The notes: generated from the sequence alone by a model not told the origin. A stretch of 24,920 nucleotides of DNA from Firmicutes bacterium ZCTH02-B6 (GCA_002159155.1 LZRQ01000035.1:1-24920); one strand, 5' to 3'. Positions 7,770 through 15,674 are shown, counted from the first letter of the stretch. Program-made: numbers and translations.

Positions 7770-8150
7770 GTGCCGATGATCCAAATTCCGGCCTGGCCGT
7801 CGGATGTCCTGACCGACCAGTTCAGCGTCGTGGTGGACATCTACAACTTCGTGCCACCGGATCCACCAACGGACCCGCGCGGCAACCCGCTACCGCCGGC
7901 GAAACAGTACATCGTGCAGGATGAGCCGGCGGACTTGCAGCCCAAGGGTGGCAACCAGCGCGCCATGCAGTCCGGCACGGCGTACGAGGCGACGCATGTG
8001 CTGTACATTCGTCGCCAGCCTCAGGCCATTCCGACTGGAACGAGGGTGGACGTTAAGGATTCCGCCGGTGGTCAGATACTCCAGACGTTGCAGGTCGTGT
8101 TCGTGGCCGACTGGGGGCCGCACCTCGAGCTTGACCTAAAGGCGGTGTAG
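7770..8150 (+). CDS. Head-tail stopper / head completion protein
   Basis: The 126-residue beta-rich product contains an internal segment EPADLQPKGGNQRAMQSGTA and a strand THVLYIRRQ. This pattern is seen in phage head-closure (SPP1 gp16-like) proteins that seal the filled head. The call rests on this pattern plus gene order. The GTG at 7770 is preferred because GGGAG (7757-7761) lies 8 bases upstream. An ATG at 7764 overlapping the previous stop is the main alternative. Confidence 0.6.
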   Translation: MPMIQIPAWPSDVLTDQFSVVVDIYNFVPPDPPTDPRGNPLPPAKQYIVQDEPADLQPKGGNQRAMQSGTAYEATHVLYIRRQPQAIPTGTRVDVKDSAGGQILQTLQVVFVADWGPHLELDLKAV

Positions 8151-8152
8151 CG

Positions 8153-8566
8153 ATGATTCGGCTGACTGGGACCCTCGAGGGACTGGATGAGGCGCTTCGC
8201 TACACCGCGGCCATGGTGCGGCTGAACCAAACCAAGATGCGGGATGCCGTGCAGTACATCCTGCAGGAACTGCGGGATTATGCCCGGCGCCACGCACCGT
8301 TTCGCGACCGCACCGGAAATTTGAGGAGCAGCATCGACTACGAGATGGACCCGGCGCCGGCGGCCTCTGGGTCGCTCCTGGCTGGGACGGAGTATGCCAT
8401 CTGGGTGGAGCTGCGCGAGGGCTACTGGGTGCTGACTGGCGCCATCGACTTCTACCGGCCGAAGCTGGACCAGCTTTTTGCAGGGCTCATCCGCATCGAG
8501 CAGCCGGACCTGGACGCTGAAGCTGCCAGGGTAAGGGCGTATTATCGGGAGCTGAGGGGGATGTGA
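8153..8566 (+). CDS. HK97 gp10-like neck/tail completion protein
   Basis: The 137-residue protein shows the HK97 gp10 family pattern. A long helix is followed by ARRHAPFRDRTGNLRSSI near residue 44, then GTEYAIWVELREGYWVL near residue 78. These proteins act in head-tail joining or tail completion. The position between the stopper and tail-terminator genes agrees. The start is 3 bases after the previous stop. Confidence 0.75.
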   Translation: MIRLTGTLEGLDEALRYTAAMVRLNQTKMRDAVQYILQELRDYARRHAPFRDRTGNLRSSIDYEMDPAPAASGSLLAGTEYAIWVELREGYWVLTGAIDFYRPKLDQLFAGLIRIEQPDLDAEAARVRAYYRELRGM

Positions 8567-8572
8567 CATGGC

Positions 8573-9040
8573 ATGAAGGGTGTCATCAACCCTGACGACA
8601 TCTGCAGCGCCCTGTACGCCAGGTTATACGGCGATGCCGTGTTCCGCTCGATGGTCACCAGCATCACCAAGGGCCCAAAACGCCCGAATCCGCCACCGGG
8701 ACAGAACCGGCCGAAAAACCCGTCGGCTACCGTGCACGTCCTGACGGCGGTGGTGGACGAGGAACTTGGCAGCGTTCGTTCTACGGCCGTCGTCAATGTT
8801 TACGTGGACGACCTGCCTAGCGGCCAAATGGACGCGCAGGGGCTCGGGCAGCGGTCGCAGCGAGTGCAGTACCTGCTGCACAAAGCGCACCTGCCAGGAC
8901 ACCCGGCTGGAAGACTGAACGACCCATATCTGAGGTTCCACACGGTTTACGTGTCGGAGCCTCTTTTGCTTCCTGGCGATGTTGTTGGGGAGCACATGGC
9001 TAGTGTGCGGCTGAACATGATTCTGGAAACCAAGGAGTGA
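8573..9040 (+). CDS. Tail terminator / tail completion protein
   Basis: The 155-residue alpha/beta protein begins with a helix (NPDDICSALYARLYGD). It contains alternating strands including TVHVLTAVVDEELG and STAVVNVYVDD, and ends with SVRLNMILETKE. This resembles phage tail-terminator proteins (lambda gpU / SPP1 gp17 type), which cap the tail tube. It lies directly before the tail tube gene, where such proteins normally occur. A short GAGGGGG site at 8554-8560 serves the ATG. Confidence 0.6.
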   Translation: MKGVINPDDICSALYARLYGDAVFRSMVTSITKGPKRPNPPPGQNRPKNPSATVHVLTAVVDEELGSVRSTAVVNVYVDDLPSGQMDAQGLGQRSQRVQYLLHKAHLPGHPAGRLNDPYLRFHTVYVSEPLLLPGDVVGEHMASVRLNMILETKE

Positions 9041-9046
9041 GCCCAC

Positions 9047-9607
9047 ATGGCGAACGAGCAGTACGATCTGGGTGTGGCGATTTGGGATTTCGGCGGCGAC
9101 AATGAGCTTGCTATCGGGACGGTTGCGCTCCCGACGAAGGGTGGCATCACAGCCACCATCGAAGAAACAACTTGGTCGCCGACCTATGACCAGACCGGTG
9201 AGACCCCGCGTGACGTGATCAAGACGGGCGAGCGGGCGGAAATCACGGTCAACATGGCGGCGTTCAACCTAGAGGCGTTCGCCAAGATCTTCCCGGCGGC
9301 GCGACTCATCACCGATGCTACCGACCCGAACAAGAAGAAGGTCGTATTTGGTGGCAAGGTGGGCGAATCACTGTTGCCGTATGCCCGAAAGTTGACCATC
9401 CGGCCGATCACCTTGTTCGATGAGGACGACCCGGACCTCGGGGATGCATCCCAGGACATCACGTTTCCGAAGGCGATCCCCAGGGCGAATTTCAGCATCA
9501 CGTTCGCGGCTAACACCGAGCGCGTGTATCCCGTGGTATTCCAGGCCATCTACGACGACACCGAGAACGCTATCGTCATCTTCGGCGATCTGTCCGCGAC
9601 GTCATAA
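9047..9607 (+). CDS. Major tail tube protein
   Basis: This 186-residue beta-rich protein polymerises around the tape measure to make the tail tube. Segments typical of the fold are TKGGITATIEETTWSP near residue 28, a strand AEITVNMAAFN, and a C-terminal strand pair ending in the NAIVIFGDLSATS region. The gene lies between the tail terminator and the tail chaperones, as in lambda V. The ATG follows AAGGAGTGAG. A stem-loop at 9631-9658 follows its stop codon. Confidence 0.85.
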   Translation: MANEQYDLGVAIWDFGGDNELAIGTVALPTKGGITATIEETTWSPTYDQTGETPRDVIKTGERAEITVNMAAFNLEAFAKIFPAARLITDATDPNKKKVVFGGKVGESLLPYARKLTIRPITLFDEDDPDLGDASQDITFPKAIPRANFSITFAANTERVYPVVFQAIYDDTENAIVIFGDLSATS

Positions 9608-9630
9608 TCCGGGTGGGAAAAGTGGAGGCG

Positions 9631-9658
9631 AAGAGGGGAGGCGAAGCCCTCCCCTCTT
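9631..9658 (+). promoter_or_regulatory. Stem-loop between tail tube and chaperone genes
   Basis: An 11-bp perfect inverted repeat (AAGAGGGGAGG at 9631-9641 with CCTCCCCTCTT at 9648-9658) has a 6-base loop. No T-run follows, so it is not a standard terminator. It may be an RNA processing or stability element protecting the tail tube message. Confidence 0.55.
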
Positions 9659-9679
9659 ACGTTGTGAAGGAGGGGCAGC

Positions 9680-10156
9680 ATGAGCGAAGCCAAGTCGTTG
9701 CCGCGCTCCATCTCGGTTTTGCTGTATGCCGGGACGGACGACGAAAAAGTAGTGACGGTCGAAAAGCTTCCCTTGGGCCGGGCGGCCGCGCTGGGGTTGG
9801 CCTTCCGCGGTATTCCCGCTAAGCTTGAGCAGCTGCGCCAGCACGAGGGGATTCGGAAGCTCATTGACAGCGGCCAGCTCGACAACATGCCGCTGGCCGA
9901 GGTGGCGATGAAGATCCTTGAGTTCCTGCCTGAGCTTCTCGAAGTGGCGGCGGACGCCATCATTGACATCCTGGCCGTCGGTACGGGGCTCAGCCGGGAG
10001 GAGCTGCGGGAGAAGGTTGGTCTCGACGAGGCCACGGAGCTGTTGGCAGCGGTCATCGAGGTCAACAACCTCGGGGCGATCCAAAAGCACCTAAAAGCCG
10101 CGATCAGTCGTCTGGGGCGCAGTCAGACGGTGACGACGACCCCGGCGGCTGGCTGA
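9680..10156 (+). CDS. Tail assembly chaperone (gpG-like, zero-frame product)
   Basis: The 158-residue acidic helical protein lies directly between the tail tube and tape measure genes, the invariant place for tail assembly chaperones that bind the tape measure before tube assembly. It contains an Ala/Leu-rich core with AEVAMKILEFLPELLEVAADAI and ends in a Thr/Ala/Gly tail. A second frame continues the protein after a -1 shift, giving the lambda gpGT-like extension. The ATG has TGAAGGAGG upstream. Confidence 0.82.
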   Translation: MSEAKSLPRSISVLLYAGTDDEKVVTVEKLPLGRAAALGLAFRGIPAKLEQLRQHEGIRKLIDSGQLDNMPLAEVAMKILEFLPELLEVAADAIIDILAVGTGLSREELREKVGLDEATELLAAVIEVNNLGAIQKHLKAAISRLGRSQTVTTTPAAG

Positions 10157-10497
10157 TTGACATCATTGATACCTTCGGCCAGGAGTTCGGCTGGAGCAAG
10201 GCTCATACACTGGAGCAAATCTACCCTGAAGAAGCGGCCGATTTGATGAATCGGATCAGGAAGCGCCGCAGGGAAGAGGCTTTGCAGAAAGTCGCCGATT
10301 GGGAGATGTTGCTCGCCATTGTCACGGCCCCCTACACCGAGCGCGGTGAGGGGGTCTATCGCGTTTCGGCCGAGTTGGCCGATATGCGGCGGCGGATCAA
10401 GGGTGACCCGTTGGATGAGCGCGTCGTGGACATCGAGCTGCACCGGCGCTTGGCTGACCTGAACCGCCGGCGCCGGGGGAGAAGGGAGGCGGGATAA
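10153..10497 (+). CDS. Tail assembly chaperone frameshift extension (gpT-like)
   Basis: This frame is -1 relative to the upstream chaperone gene and is open from 9967. The clearly conserved-looking segment DPGGWLIDIIDTFGQEFGWS starts before the upstream stop at 10154-10156. It has no plausible start or ribosome binding site at its beginning, so it is best read as the C-terminal part of a fusion made by programmed -1 frameshifting somewhere within about 10081-10150. No perfect X-XXY-YYZ heptamer is visible. Candidate slip tetramers are CAAAAG (10082-10087), CTAAAAG (10091-10097) and TGGGGC (10113-10118). An ATG at 10243 could give a separate 84-residue product. The product ends one base before the TTG of the tape measure gene. 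Confidence 0.72.
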   Translation: MIDIIDTFGQEFGWSKAHTLEQIYPEEAADLMNRIRKRRREEALQKVADWEMLLAIVTAPYTERGEGVYRVSAELADMRRRIKGDPLDERVVDIELHRRLADLNRRRRGRREAG

Positions 10498-10498
10498 A

Positions 10499-13400
10499 TT
10501 GGCGCTTACGTTAGGACAGCTGCGGTATCGCGTGGGTGCTGCAGATGACCAGTTCCGACAGACCATGCAGGGCGTCCAGTCCCGCCTCCAGCAGGTCCAT
10601 GAGACAGTCCGCCAGGGTGCTACTGCTTGGCGCAACTGGAGCCTGGCTGTTGCGGCGGCCGGAACGGCGGTGGCCTTTGCTCTCCGCCGGGTGACGGATG
10701 AGACGGCCAAGACGGCCACTCAAGTCGACAAGTTCGCTAAGCAGACCGGGATTGCTACATCGACCCTCCAAGCCCTCGGTTATGCGGCTTCGCAGGAGCA
10801 TGCGAACCTGGAGACATTGGGTCAAGGGCTCGTGCGTCTGACCCGGCGCACGGCGGAGGCTGCAGCGGGGAATCAGGCGTACCTGGCCAGCTACCGGCGA
10901 ATGGGCATTGAGATTCGGGACGCCAATGGCAATATCCGGGGAACCGAGGAGCTCTTGCTGGAGATTGCCGAGGCGTTTGAGGGCATCACCGACGAAGGCG
11001 AACGGGCTCGGATCGCCTTCAACCTGCTCGGTGACTCGGGGTATGCCCTGTTGCCTTTCCTTTCCCTTGGCCGGCGGGAAATCGAGCGCCTGATGCAAGA
11101 GGCGCACGACCTGGGGATCGTCATCTCCCGGGAGAACATCGCCCGTTTCGTCCAGTATGACGCCATCATGGGCCGCTTCCGCGCTACCGTGACTGGCCTG
11201 CGGAATGAGGTCGCCGTTGCTGTCATCCCTATCTTCAACGTCCTGGCTGAGCGAGGAACCGAAGGTGTCCAGGCGTTCGCCCAGTGGGTGCGGGAGAATC
11301 GCACCCTGGTTGCCCAGGCGACCATCGTCACCGGAGCGTTGGTGTCGTTTGCACTCGGGCTGAAGCTGGTGTCCTCGGCCGTCCTGGTGGTGACTCGGGG
11401 CGTCGGGTTGCTGGTGTCCTTGATTGGGTTCCTCACGTCGCCGATTGGGTTGGTCGTGGCCGCTCTTGCGACCCTCTGGGTGGCATGGGATCGCAACTGG
11501 GGTGACATCCAGGGCAAGACCGAAGAAGCCGTCAACTTCATCCGTGAGCAGTGGGATCGCCTCAGCCAGTGGTGGGATGAGAGCGAGATCGGCCAGTCCA
11601 TCCGAGCTTGGTGGCAGCGTGTTACTGAAGTTTGGAATAACGAGGAACTGACGTTGCCACAGAAAGCAGTGGAGATTGCTCGTCTCATCCCGGGCGTCAA
11701 CTGGGTGGTCGATTTCGTCGAGGACGTGCAGGCTATCTGGGGCCGCGAAGACCTGACGTTTGGGCAGAAAGCCGTCGAGATTGCGCGGCTGGTGCCGGGT
11801 GCGGCTTGGGTCGAGCAGTTTGTTGCTGAGGTGCGTGCCATTTGGGACCGGCAAGATCTCACATTTGGGGAGAAGGCTGCGGCCATCGCTCGCCTCCTTC
11901 CTGGTACCGAATGGCTGGCTGGGTTCGTGGCGGAAGTTAAGGCTATCTGGGATCGGGAAGACCTCACCCTTTCCGACAAGGTGGCCGAAATTGCCCGCCT
12001 CATCCCCGGTGTCAAGGCTGTCCAGGACATGATCGCCGAAATCAAAGAGATTTGGGCCCGTCAGGACTTGTCCCTGCCCGAGAAGATCACCGAAACGTTC
12101 ACGGTGATCGCCAACCGGGTCGACGTGGAGGCCGGCGACCTGAAGTTTGCCCTCGGTGCTGCTATTACGGCTCCGTACCTGCTGGATCGGATTGCAGACG
12201 TCATCCGGCTGGTGCCCGGTCTGATCGCCCTCACCCAGCCTGGGAATATACTGCGAATTGGCATTATCGGCATGATCCTGGCCCTGGGCGTGTACGGCTG
12301 GCGGCTCTGGAATGCCTCGAAGGAGAGCGAGGAATCGCTCAGGACTGAGGCCGAGCGCATCACCGAAGAGGTGTTGGCCGCCGGCATGGAGATCGGGCTA
12401 GCGGTTAATGCCATCCGGTGGACTATTTTGCAGGTGGCTGCGATCCGGGCTGGGTTGCTGGAAGCGCTGGCCGGCACAGGTGCGTTCGCTCTGGTCGTGC
12501 AGGGTGGTATGGCCATTCTTAACCTCATCGGTGCTGTAACGGTTGGTCTTGCCATTCTCACGGCCGTCGCCTATGCATTCATGCCTGACGACGAAAAGGA
12601 CGCCCTCAAGGCGCGCATCCAGGAGATTTGGGACAACGAGGAGTTGGCCCTGTCCATCAAAGTGGCCCGGATCGCTCTAGAAATCCTGGAAGGTGCGTGG
12701 GCGCCGTTCTTGGATGACCTTGATCAGAAGGTCTTTAAGCCCGTCCGCCAGGCCATCGGTACCGAGGCGTCCGAAGAAGGACGCTTCCTGCAGCAGTACT
12801 TGACGGCGCCAGAAGAGGCCCGGCAAGAGATGATCCAGGAGCTTCGCACACGGCTGGGAGAGACCCAGCTGCAGCAGAGGCCATCCTGGTGGCAGCAGTT
12901 CCTGTGGCGGATTGGGATCGGGCGGGAAGAGTTGCCGCCGGCGCCGGCCGGTCCTGCGGCGCCGATCGACGCCGCGTCGATGGTGGACCGGGTTGTGGAT
13001 GCCATCATCGCCGGGAATCCGCACCTGAAGCAGTACCGGGATGTCCTGGCCGAGATGGCCGAGCGGCTGGTAGCTATCGGCAAGGCCAAGGATGCGCCTC
13101 TAACCCTCCAGGAGCTTGCCGAGGTCATGGCTCTCTTGCTGTCCGAAAGCAGCACAGTCCTCGGCAACGTGGAGGCCATGCAGAACCCGTTGCGGGTGAC
13201 GGCGGCTGGATTCGAGGAGCTGGATCGTGCCGGTGTCCAGCTGGTTGAGACAACGGCCGGCCTGAACCGCAACTTGGAAGCCGGGCTTGAGTTGTTCAGG
13301 CTGTACAAGCGGGAATTCGGTGATCCGGCGTTGGCGGCCGGGGCGTATTTGTTCCCGAGTTTCGCCCGTCAGGGTAAGTGGGATCGGGTGTTCATGGGCC

Positions 13401-14476
13401 CCGGCGATGTGGCTGGGATGTCGGCTGCCGAGAAAGCCCGCAGGTACGCCCAGATTCTCGGCTCATTCCTGCTGGTTCCTCCTGCCGGAATGCAGGAGGG
13501 CGGCATCGTCCCCCAAGGGCCTACGTCGGGTGATTGGTTCCCGGCTTTGTTGGCCTCCGACGAAGCCGTCATCCCGGCCGACGTCTGGCGGCGGGGTCTG
13601 CTGGCCATCGCCGAGTGGTTCCGCGAAAAAGGCGTACCTGGCTTCCAGTCCGGCCGGGCGCCCGAGGCCGGGTTCAGCGTGGATGTCTTCCGCCAGGAGG
13701 AGGAGCGCCTGGCTGAGATCAGCGTCTCTATTGAGACGCAGGGGCGGACGCTGCTGTCGGTGTTCCGCAACCTGTTCACGGCGCTGTTCAACGCCATCAA
13801 GCGGGTCATCCAGGAGCGGTATCCGGAGCTGGCTGAGTGGATCGCGCAGCTGGAGGCCGACATTGAAGCCGCGCTGACGTCGGTGGATGAGCAGTTCCAG
13901 CAGACGTTTGAGGCCATTACGTCGGGATTTCATTCTGTCAACGCTGTGGCCCAGCAGTGGACCGACAACCTCGTGCGGGGGCTGTCGGAGGCCATCGCTC
14001 ATGGGCGGAGCCTGACCGATGTCTTCGACAATTTCTTGCGCATGCTCGCTAGCCGGTTCATTGAGACCCGGATTCTGGGGCCGCTGTTCAACCAGTGGTT
14101 CCCGGACCTCCTGGCTGGGTTGCCGGTTTTCCACGCTGGCGGTCTGGTGTTGGGCGGCGCCGGTGCGCTCATCATGCACGACGGCGGTGTGGTCCCTGGC
14201 CTGCGGTCCGACGAGCGGCTCATCATCGCCCAGACGGGCGAGCGCATTCTTAGTCGCACGCAGAATGCGGCGTTTGAGCGGATGCTGATGGAGCGGAGCG
14301 AGGGCGATGAACCGCAGGAGGTAAACCTGAACCTCTTCATCAACGCCGTGGACGCCGCGTCGTTCGTGACCCTGGCCCAGCGGCACCCCGAGGCCATCAC
14401 GACGGTGGTGTTGCACGACATCCTGCGCAACGGAGATCTTCGCCAGGCGATTCGCAATGTGAGCAGGGGAGGGTGA
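10499..14476 (+). CDS. Tape measure protein
   Basis: The 1325-residue protein sets tail length and occupies the tube lumen; the family rule of roughly 0.15 nm per residue would predict a tail near 200 nm. The N-terminal part (residues 1-260) is helical, with the tape-measure-like segment QVDKFAKQTGIATSTLQALG. Hydrophobic segments lie near residues 271-332, 584-605 and 654-696. Four tandem 35-residue repeats span 378-517, with a fifth partial copy and a distant relative near 710. Gly-rich segments near 1000 and 1220 and a C-terminal domain (VNLNLFINAVDAASFV) follow. The TTG start at 10499 has GGGAGG (10484-10489) at a good distance. Confidence 0.92.
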   Translation: MALTLGQLRYRVGAADDQFRQTMQGVQSRLQQVHETVRQGATAWRNWSLAVAAAGTAVAFALRRVTDETAKTATQVDKFAKQTGIATSTLQALGYAASQEHANLETLGQGLVRLTRRTAEAAAGNQAYLASYRRMGIEIRDANGNIRGTEELLLEIAEAFEGITDEGERARIAFNLLGDSGYALLPFLSLGRREIERLMQEAHDLGIVISRENIARFVQYDAIMGRFRATVTGLRNEVAVAVIPIFNVLAERGTEGVQAFAQWVRENRTLVAQATIVTGALVSFALGLKLVSSAVLVVTRGVGLLVSLIGFLTSPIGLVVAALATLWVAWDRNWGDIQGKTEEAVNFIREQWDRLSQWWDESEIGQSIRAWWQRVTEVWNNEELTLPQKAVEIARLIPGVNWVVDFVEDVQAIWGREDLTFGQKAVEIARLVPGAAWVEQFVAEVRAIWDRQDLTFGEKAAAIARLLPGTEWLAGFVAEVKAIWDREDLTLSDKVAEIARLIPGVKAVQDMIAEIKEIWARQDLSLPEKITETFTVIANRVDVEAGDLKFALGAAITAPYLLDRIADVIRLVPGLIALTQPGNILRIGIIGMILALGVYGWRLWNASKESEESLRTEAERITEEVLAAGMEIGLAVNAIRWTILQVAAIRAGLLEALAGTGAFALVVQGGMAILNLIGAVTVGLAILTAVAYAFMPDDEKDALKARIQEIWDNEELALSIKVARIALEILEGAWAPFLDDLDQKVFKPVRQAIGTEASEEGRFLQQYLTAPEEARQEMIQELRTRLGETQLQQRPSWWQQFLWRIGIGREELPPAPAGPAAPIDAASMVDRVVDAIIAGNPHLKQYRDVLAEMAERLVAIGKAKDAPLTLQELAEVMALLLSESSTVLGNVEAMQNPLRVTAAGFEELDRAGVQLVETTAGLNRNLEAGLELFRLYKREFGDPALAAGAYLFPSFARQGKWDRVFMGPGDVAGMSAAEKARRYAQILGSFLLVPPAGMQEGGIVPQGPTSGDWFPALLASDEAVIPADVWRRGLLAIAEWFREKGVPGFQSGRAPEAGFSVDVFRQEEERLAEISVSIETQGRTLLSVFRNLFTALFNAIKRVIQERYPELAEWIAQLEADIEAALTSVDEQFQQTFEAITSGFHSVNAVAQQWTDNLVRGLSEAIAHGRSLTDVFDNFLRMLASRFIETRILGPLFNQWFPDLLAGLPVFHAGGLVLGGAGALIMHDGGVVPGLRSDERLIIAQTGERILSRTQNAAFERMLMERSEGDEPQEVNLNLFINAVDAASFVTLAQRHPEAITTVVLHDILRNGDLRQAIRNVSRGG
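11630..12100 (+). repeat. Tandem 35-residue repeats in tape measure gene
   Basis: Four consecutive 105-base units begin at 11630, 11735, 11840 and 11945, and a fifth incomplete unit starts at 12050. Each codes for a pattern I/V-W-x-x-(E/Q)-(D/E)-L-(T/S) followed by a helix (KAVEIARLxPG) and a second helix ending in V-x-A/E. A degenerate sixth start (IWDNEELALSIKVARIA) occurs at 12626. The units are diverged at the DNA level, so the expansion is not recent. Confidence 0.85.
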
Positions 14477-14478
14477 CG

Positions 14479-14670
14479 ATGAGACCGCCCTACTGGAGAT
14501 GTATGGCTTGCGGCGTGGACGTACAGGAAACCCGGTTCCCCCTACGTGGCGGGGACCGGGTTCCTTTGTGTCCGAAATGCGGTTGTTACGATGATATGGA
14601 CGTAGTGATCGGCCATGAGGATGATGAGTTGGATGAGGATTTGGTGATCTACGTGGACGAGGAGGAGTAG
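14479..14670 (+). CDS. Small zinc-ribbon protein with acidic tail
   Basis: The 63-residue product has two Cys pairs, C-M-A-C at 8-11 and C-P-K-C-G-C at 31-36, separated by about 20 residues: a classic zinc ribbon. It ends with a strongly acidic tail of Asp/Glu residues. It may bind nucleic acid or protein; no specific family is recognised. The ATG at 14479 is preceded by AGGGGAGGG overlapping the tape measure stop, so translation is likely coupled. An imperfect stem-loop (14526-14564) falls in the coding sequence between the Cys pairs. Confidence 0.7.
   Translation: MRPPYWRCMACGVDVQETRFPLRGGDRVPLCPKCGCYDDMDVVIGHEDDELDEDLVIYVDEEE
14526..14564 (+). promoter_or_regulatory. Imperfect stem-loop inside zinc-ribbon gene
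   Basis: GGAAACCCGGTTCCC (14526-14540) can pair with GGGACCGGGTTCC (14552-14564) with two small bulges and an 11-base loop. CCTTTG follows, so termination is unlikely. It is the third strong hairpin found shortly after a large structural gene in this operon. Confidence 0.4.
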
Positions 14671-14673
14671 CGC

Positions 14674-15324
14674 ATGGCTGTAATCACGGTGAGGCAACTT
14701 CTCCACCGTCCGGCACCGGGTGGGCCGATTAGTGCTAATGACCCCTTGCCGGTACGGTTGTATGGGCCGAATGGGCAGCCGATTGGTTTGCAGGATGACG
14801 CGCTTAAAGTTGCACTATCGGGCAGTAAAGTGGCTCGTGTAGCAACCCAACTGCCTGGCAACACAACATCGGGCAGCCCAGGAAGAAACGTGAATTTCAT
14901 CAACGAGATTGCCGCGGCGACCACCGTGATCATCCGAGACACTACCAGCCCTGTTATTATTGAGAGCCTCTATCTGCTTCACGGCCGCGCGTTCACCTTC
15001 TCTGACCTGCGCGTGCACTTCTACCTGAGAGACAGTAGCGGGAACCTCCGCTTCGTGCCTGTGTTTGGCAGTGACGACCCAAGCAATGATGGTGGATTCA
15101 CGAACCAGTATTTCAGTCCAGAGAGTTTAAAAAATGCTGGCGGCAAGAGCAATCTCTGGGAACTGGTCGCGTGGAATGTAGATAACCATCGCCAGGCCAT
15201 ATGGCGCATGCTCACTCCGATCACTGCCCTGCACGGCTACAGGTTGGTCGCTGAAAATGTGAACCAAAGTGCTGCAATCATGGTACGATTTCAGGTTGAC
15301 ATACGCGAGGTCTTGCTATCGTGA
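14674..15324 (+). CDS. Unrecognised phage protein, probably virion-associated
   Basis: The 216-residue product is rich in beta strands, Asn, Ser and Arg, with no cysteines and no signal peptide. The N-terminal segment (NDPLPVRLYGPNGQPIG, then LKVALSGS) resembles the opening of some phage structural or fibre-like proteins. The remainder (HFYLRDSSGNLRFVPVFGSDD and a C-terminal MVRFQVDIREVLLS) looks like a compact beta-sandwich. Codons use more A/T than neighbouring morphogenesis genes, which hints at a different origin. It begins three bases after the zinc-ribbon stop, so it is expressed with the tape measure transcript. A decoration, fibre or moron role is possible; no function is claimed. Confidence 0.6.
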   Translation: MAVITVRQLLHRPAPGGPISANDPLPVRLYGPNGQPIGLQDDALKVALSGSKVARVATQLPGNTTSGSPGRNVNFINEIAAATTVIIRDTTSPVIIESLYLLHGRAFTFSDLRVHFYLRDSSGNLRFVPVFGSDDPSNDGGFTNQYFSPESLKNAGGKSNLWELVAWNVDNHRQAIWRMLTPITALHGYRLVAENVNQSAAIMVRFQVDIREVLLS

Positions 15325-15337
15325 GGGGGTGTGCGGC

Positions 15338-15580
15338 GTGGAAGAGCTGATCAGATCGAAATTCACCGTCTTGCAAGGAATCTACGACGGAGAAGATGGT
15401 TTCTGCTTCGTTGTAGATGGGGTCGGATATATCATGCCCATTCGTGTGATGTGTGAATATGCTGCGAGTGCCGCGTCCATTAGTGCTCTCGCCTTGAAGG
15501 CGCTTGACCCGGAGGATACGCGGGGATGGCATCGGTTTTTTGATGCGTGGGCGGATCAAGGCGTCATCCCCGCTGCTTAA
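15338..15580 (+). CDS. Unrecognised 80-residue protein
   Basis: The GTG at 15338 has GAGGGGG (15323-15329) with an 8-base spacer. The frame is open further upstream, but only across the end of the previous gene. The predicted product starts EELIRSKFTVLQGIYDGEDG and continues with a strand FCFVVDGVGYIMPI. An Ala/Ser-rich helix follows, then DPEDTRGWHRFFDAWADQG. I do not recognise a family. It is the last gene before the integrase promoter region, with no terminator visible after it. Confidence 0.6.
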   Translation: MEELIRSKFTVLQGIYDGEDGFCFVVDGVGYIMPIRVMCEYAASAASISALALKALDPEDTRGWHRFFDAWADQGVIPAA

Positions 15581-15593
15581 CAGGGAGTAAGCG

Positions 15594-15626
15594 GAACTTT
15601 AGCGCACTTTAGTGGCACTTCGCGCC
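15594..15626 (+). repeat. Three helically phased ACTT(TAG) direct repeats
   Basis: ACTTTAGCGC at 15596, ACTTTAGTGGC at 15606 and ACTTCGCGCC at 15617 form three direct repeats spaced 10 and 11 bases apart, one helical turn. They end about 20 bases upstream of the -35 box at 15646. This arrangement suits a regulator or recombinase arm-type binding array. Confidence 0.5.
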
Positions 15627-15645
15627 TCGGCAAGATAGTGGTATT

Positions 15646-15674
15646 TTGACGGGGCTCTGAGCAAGCGGTAGAAT
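15646..15674 (+). promoter_or_regulatory. Sigma-70/SigA promoter for the recombinase gene
   Basis: TTGACG (15646-15651) and TAGAAT (15669-15674) are separated by exactly 17 bases, a near-consensus vegetative promoter. Transcription would start near 15681, giving a leader of about 100 bases before the recombinase start codon. It is the only convincing promoter I found in the window. Confidence 0.72.

Noticed and set aside
10511..11854. 447-codon antisense open frame opposite the tape measure gene
   Set aside because: It is a shadow of the tape measure codon bias, with no domain, no upstream signal and no neighbouring gene on that strand.
13463..14416. 317-codon antisense open frame opposite the tape measure C-terminus
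   Set aside because: It has the same His/Arg/Gln-rich shadow composition and no motifs; the sense frame is clearly coding.
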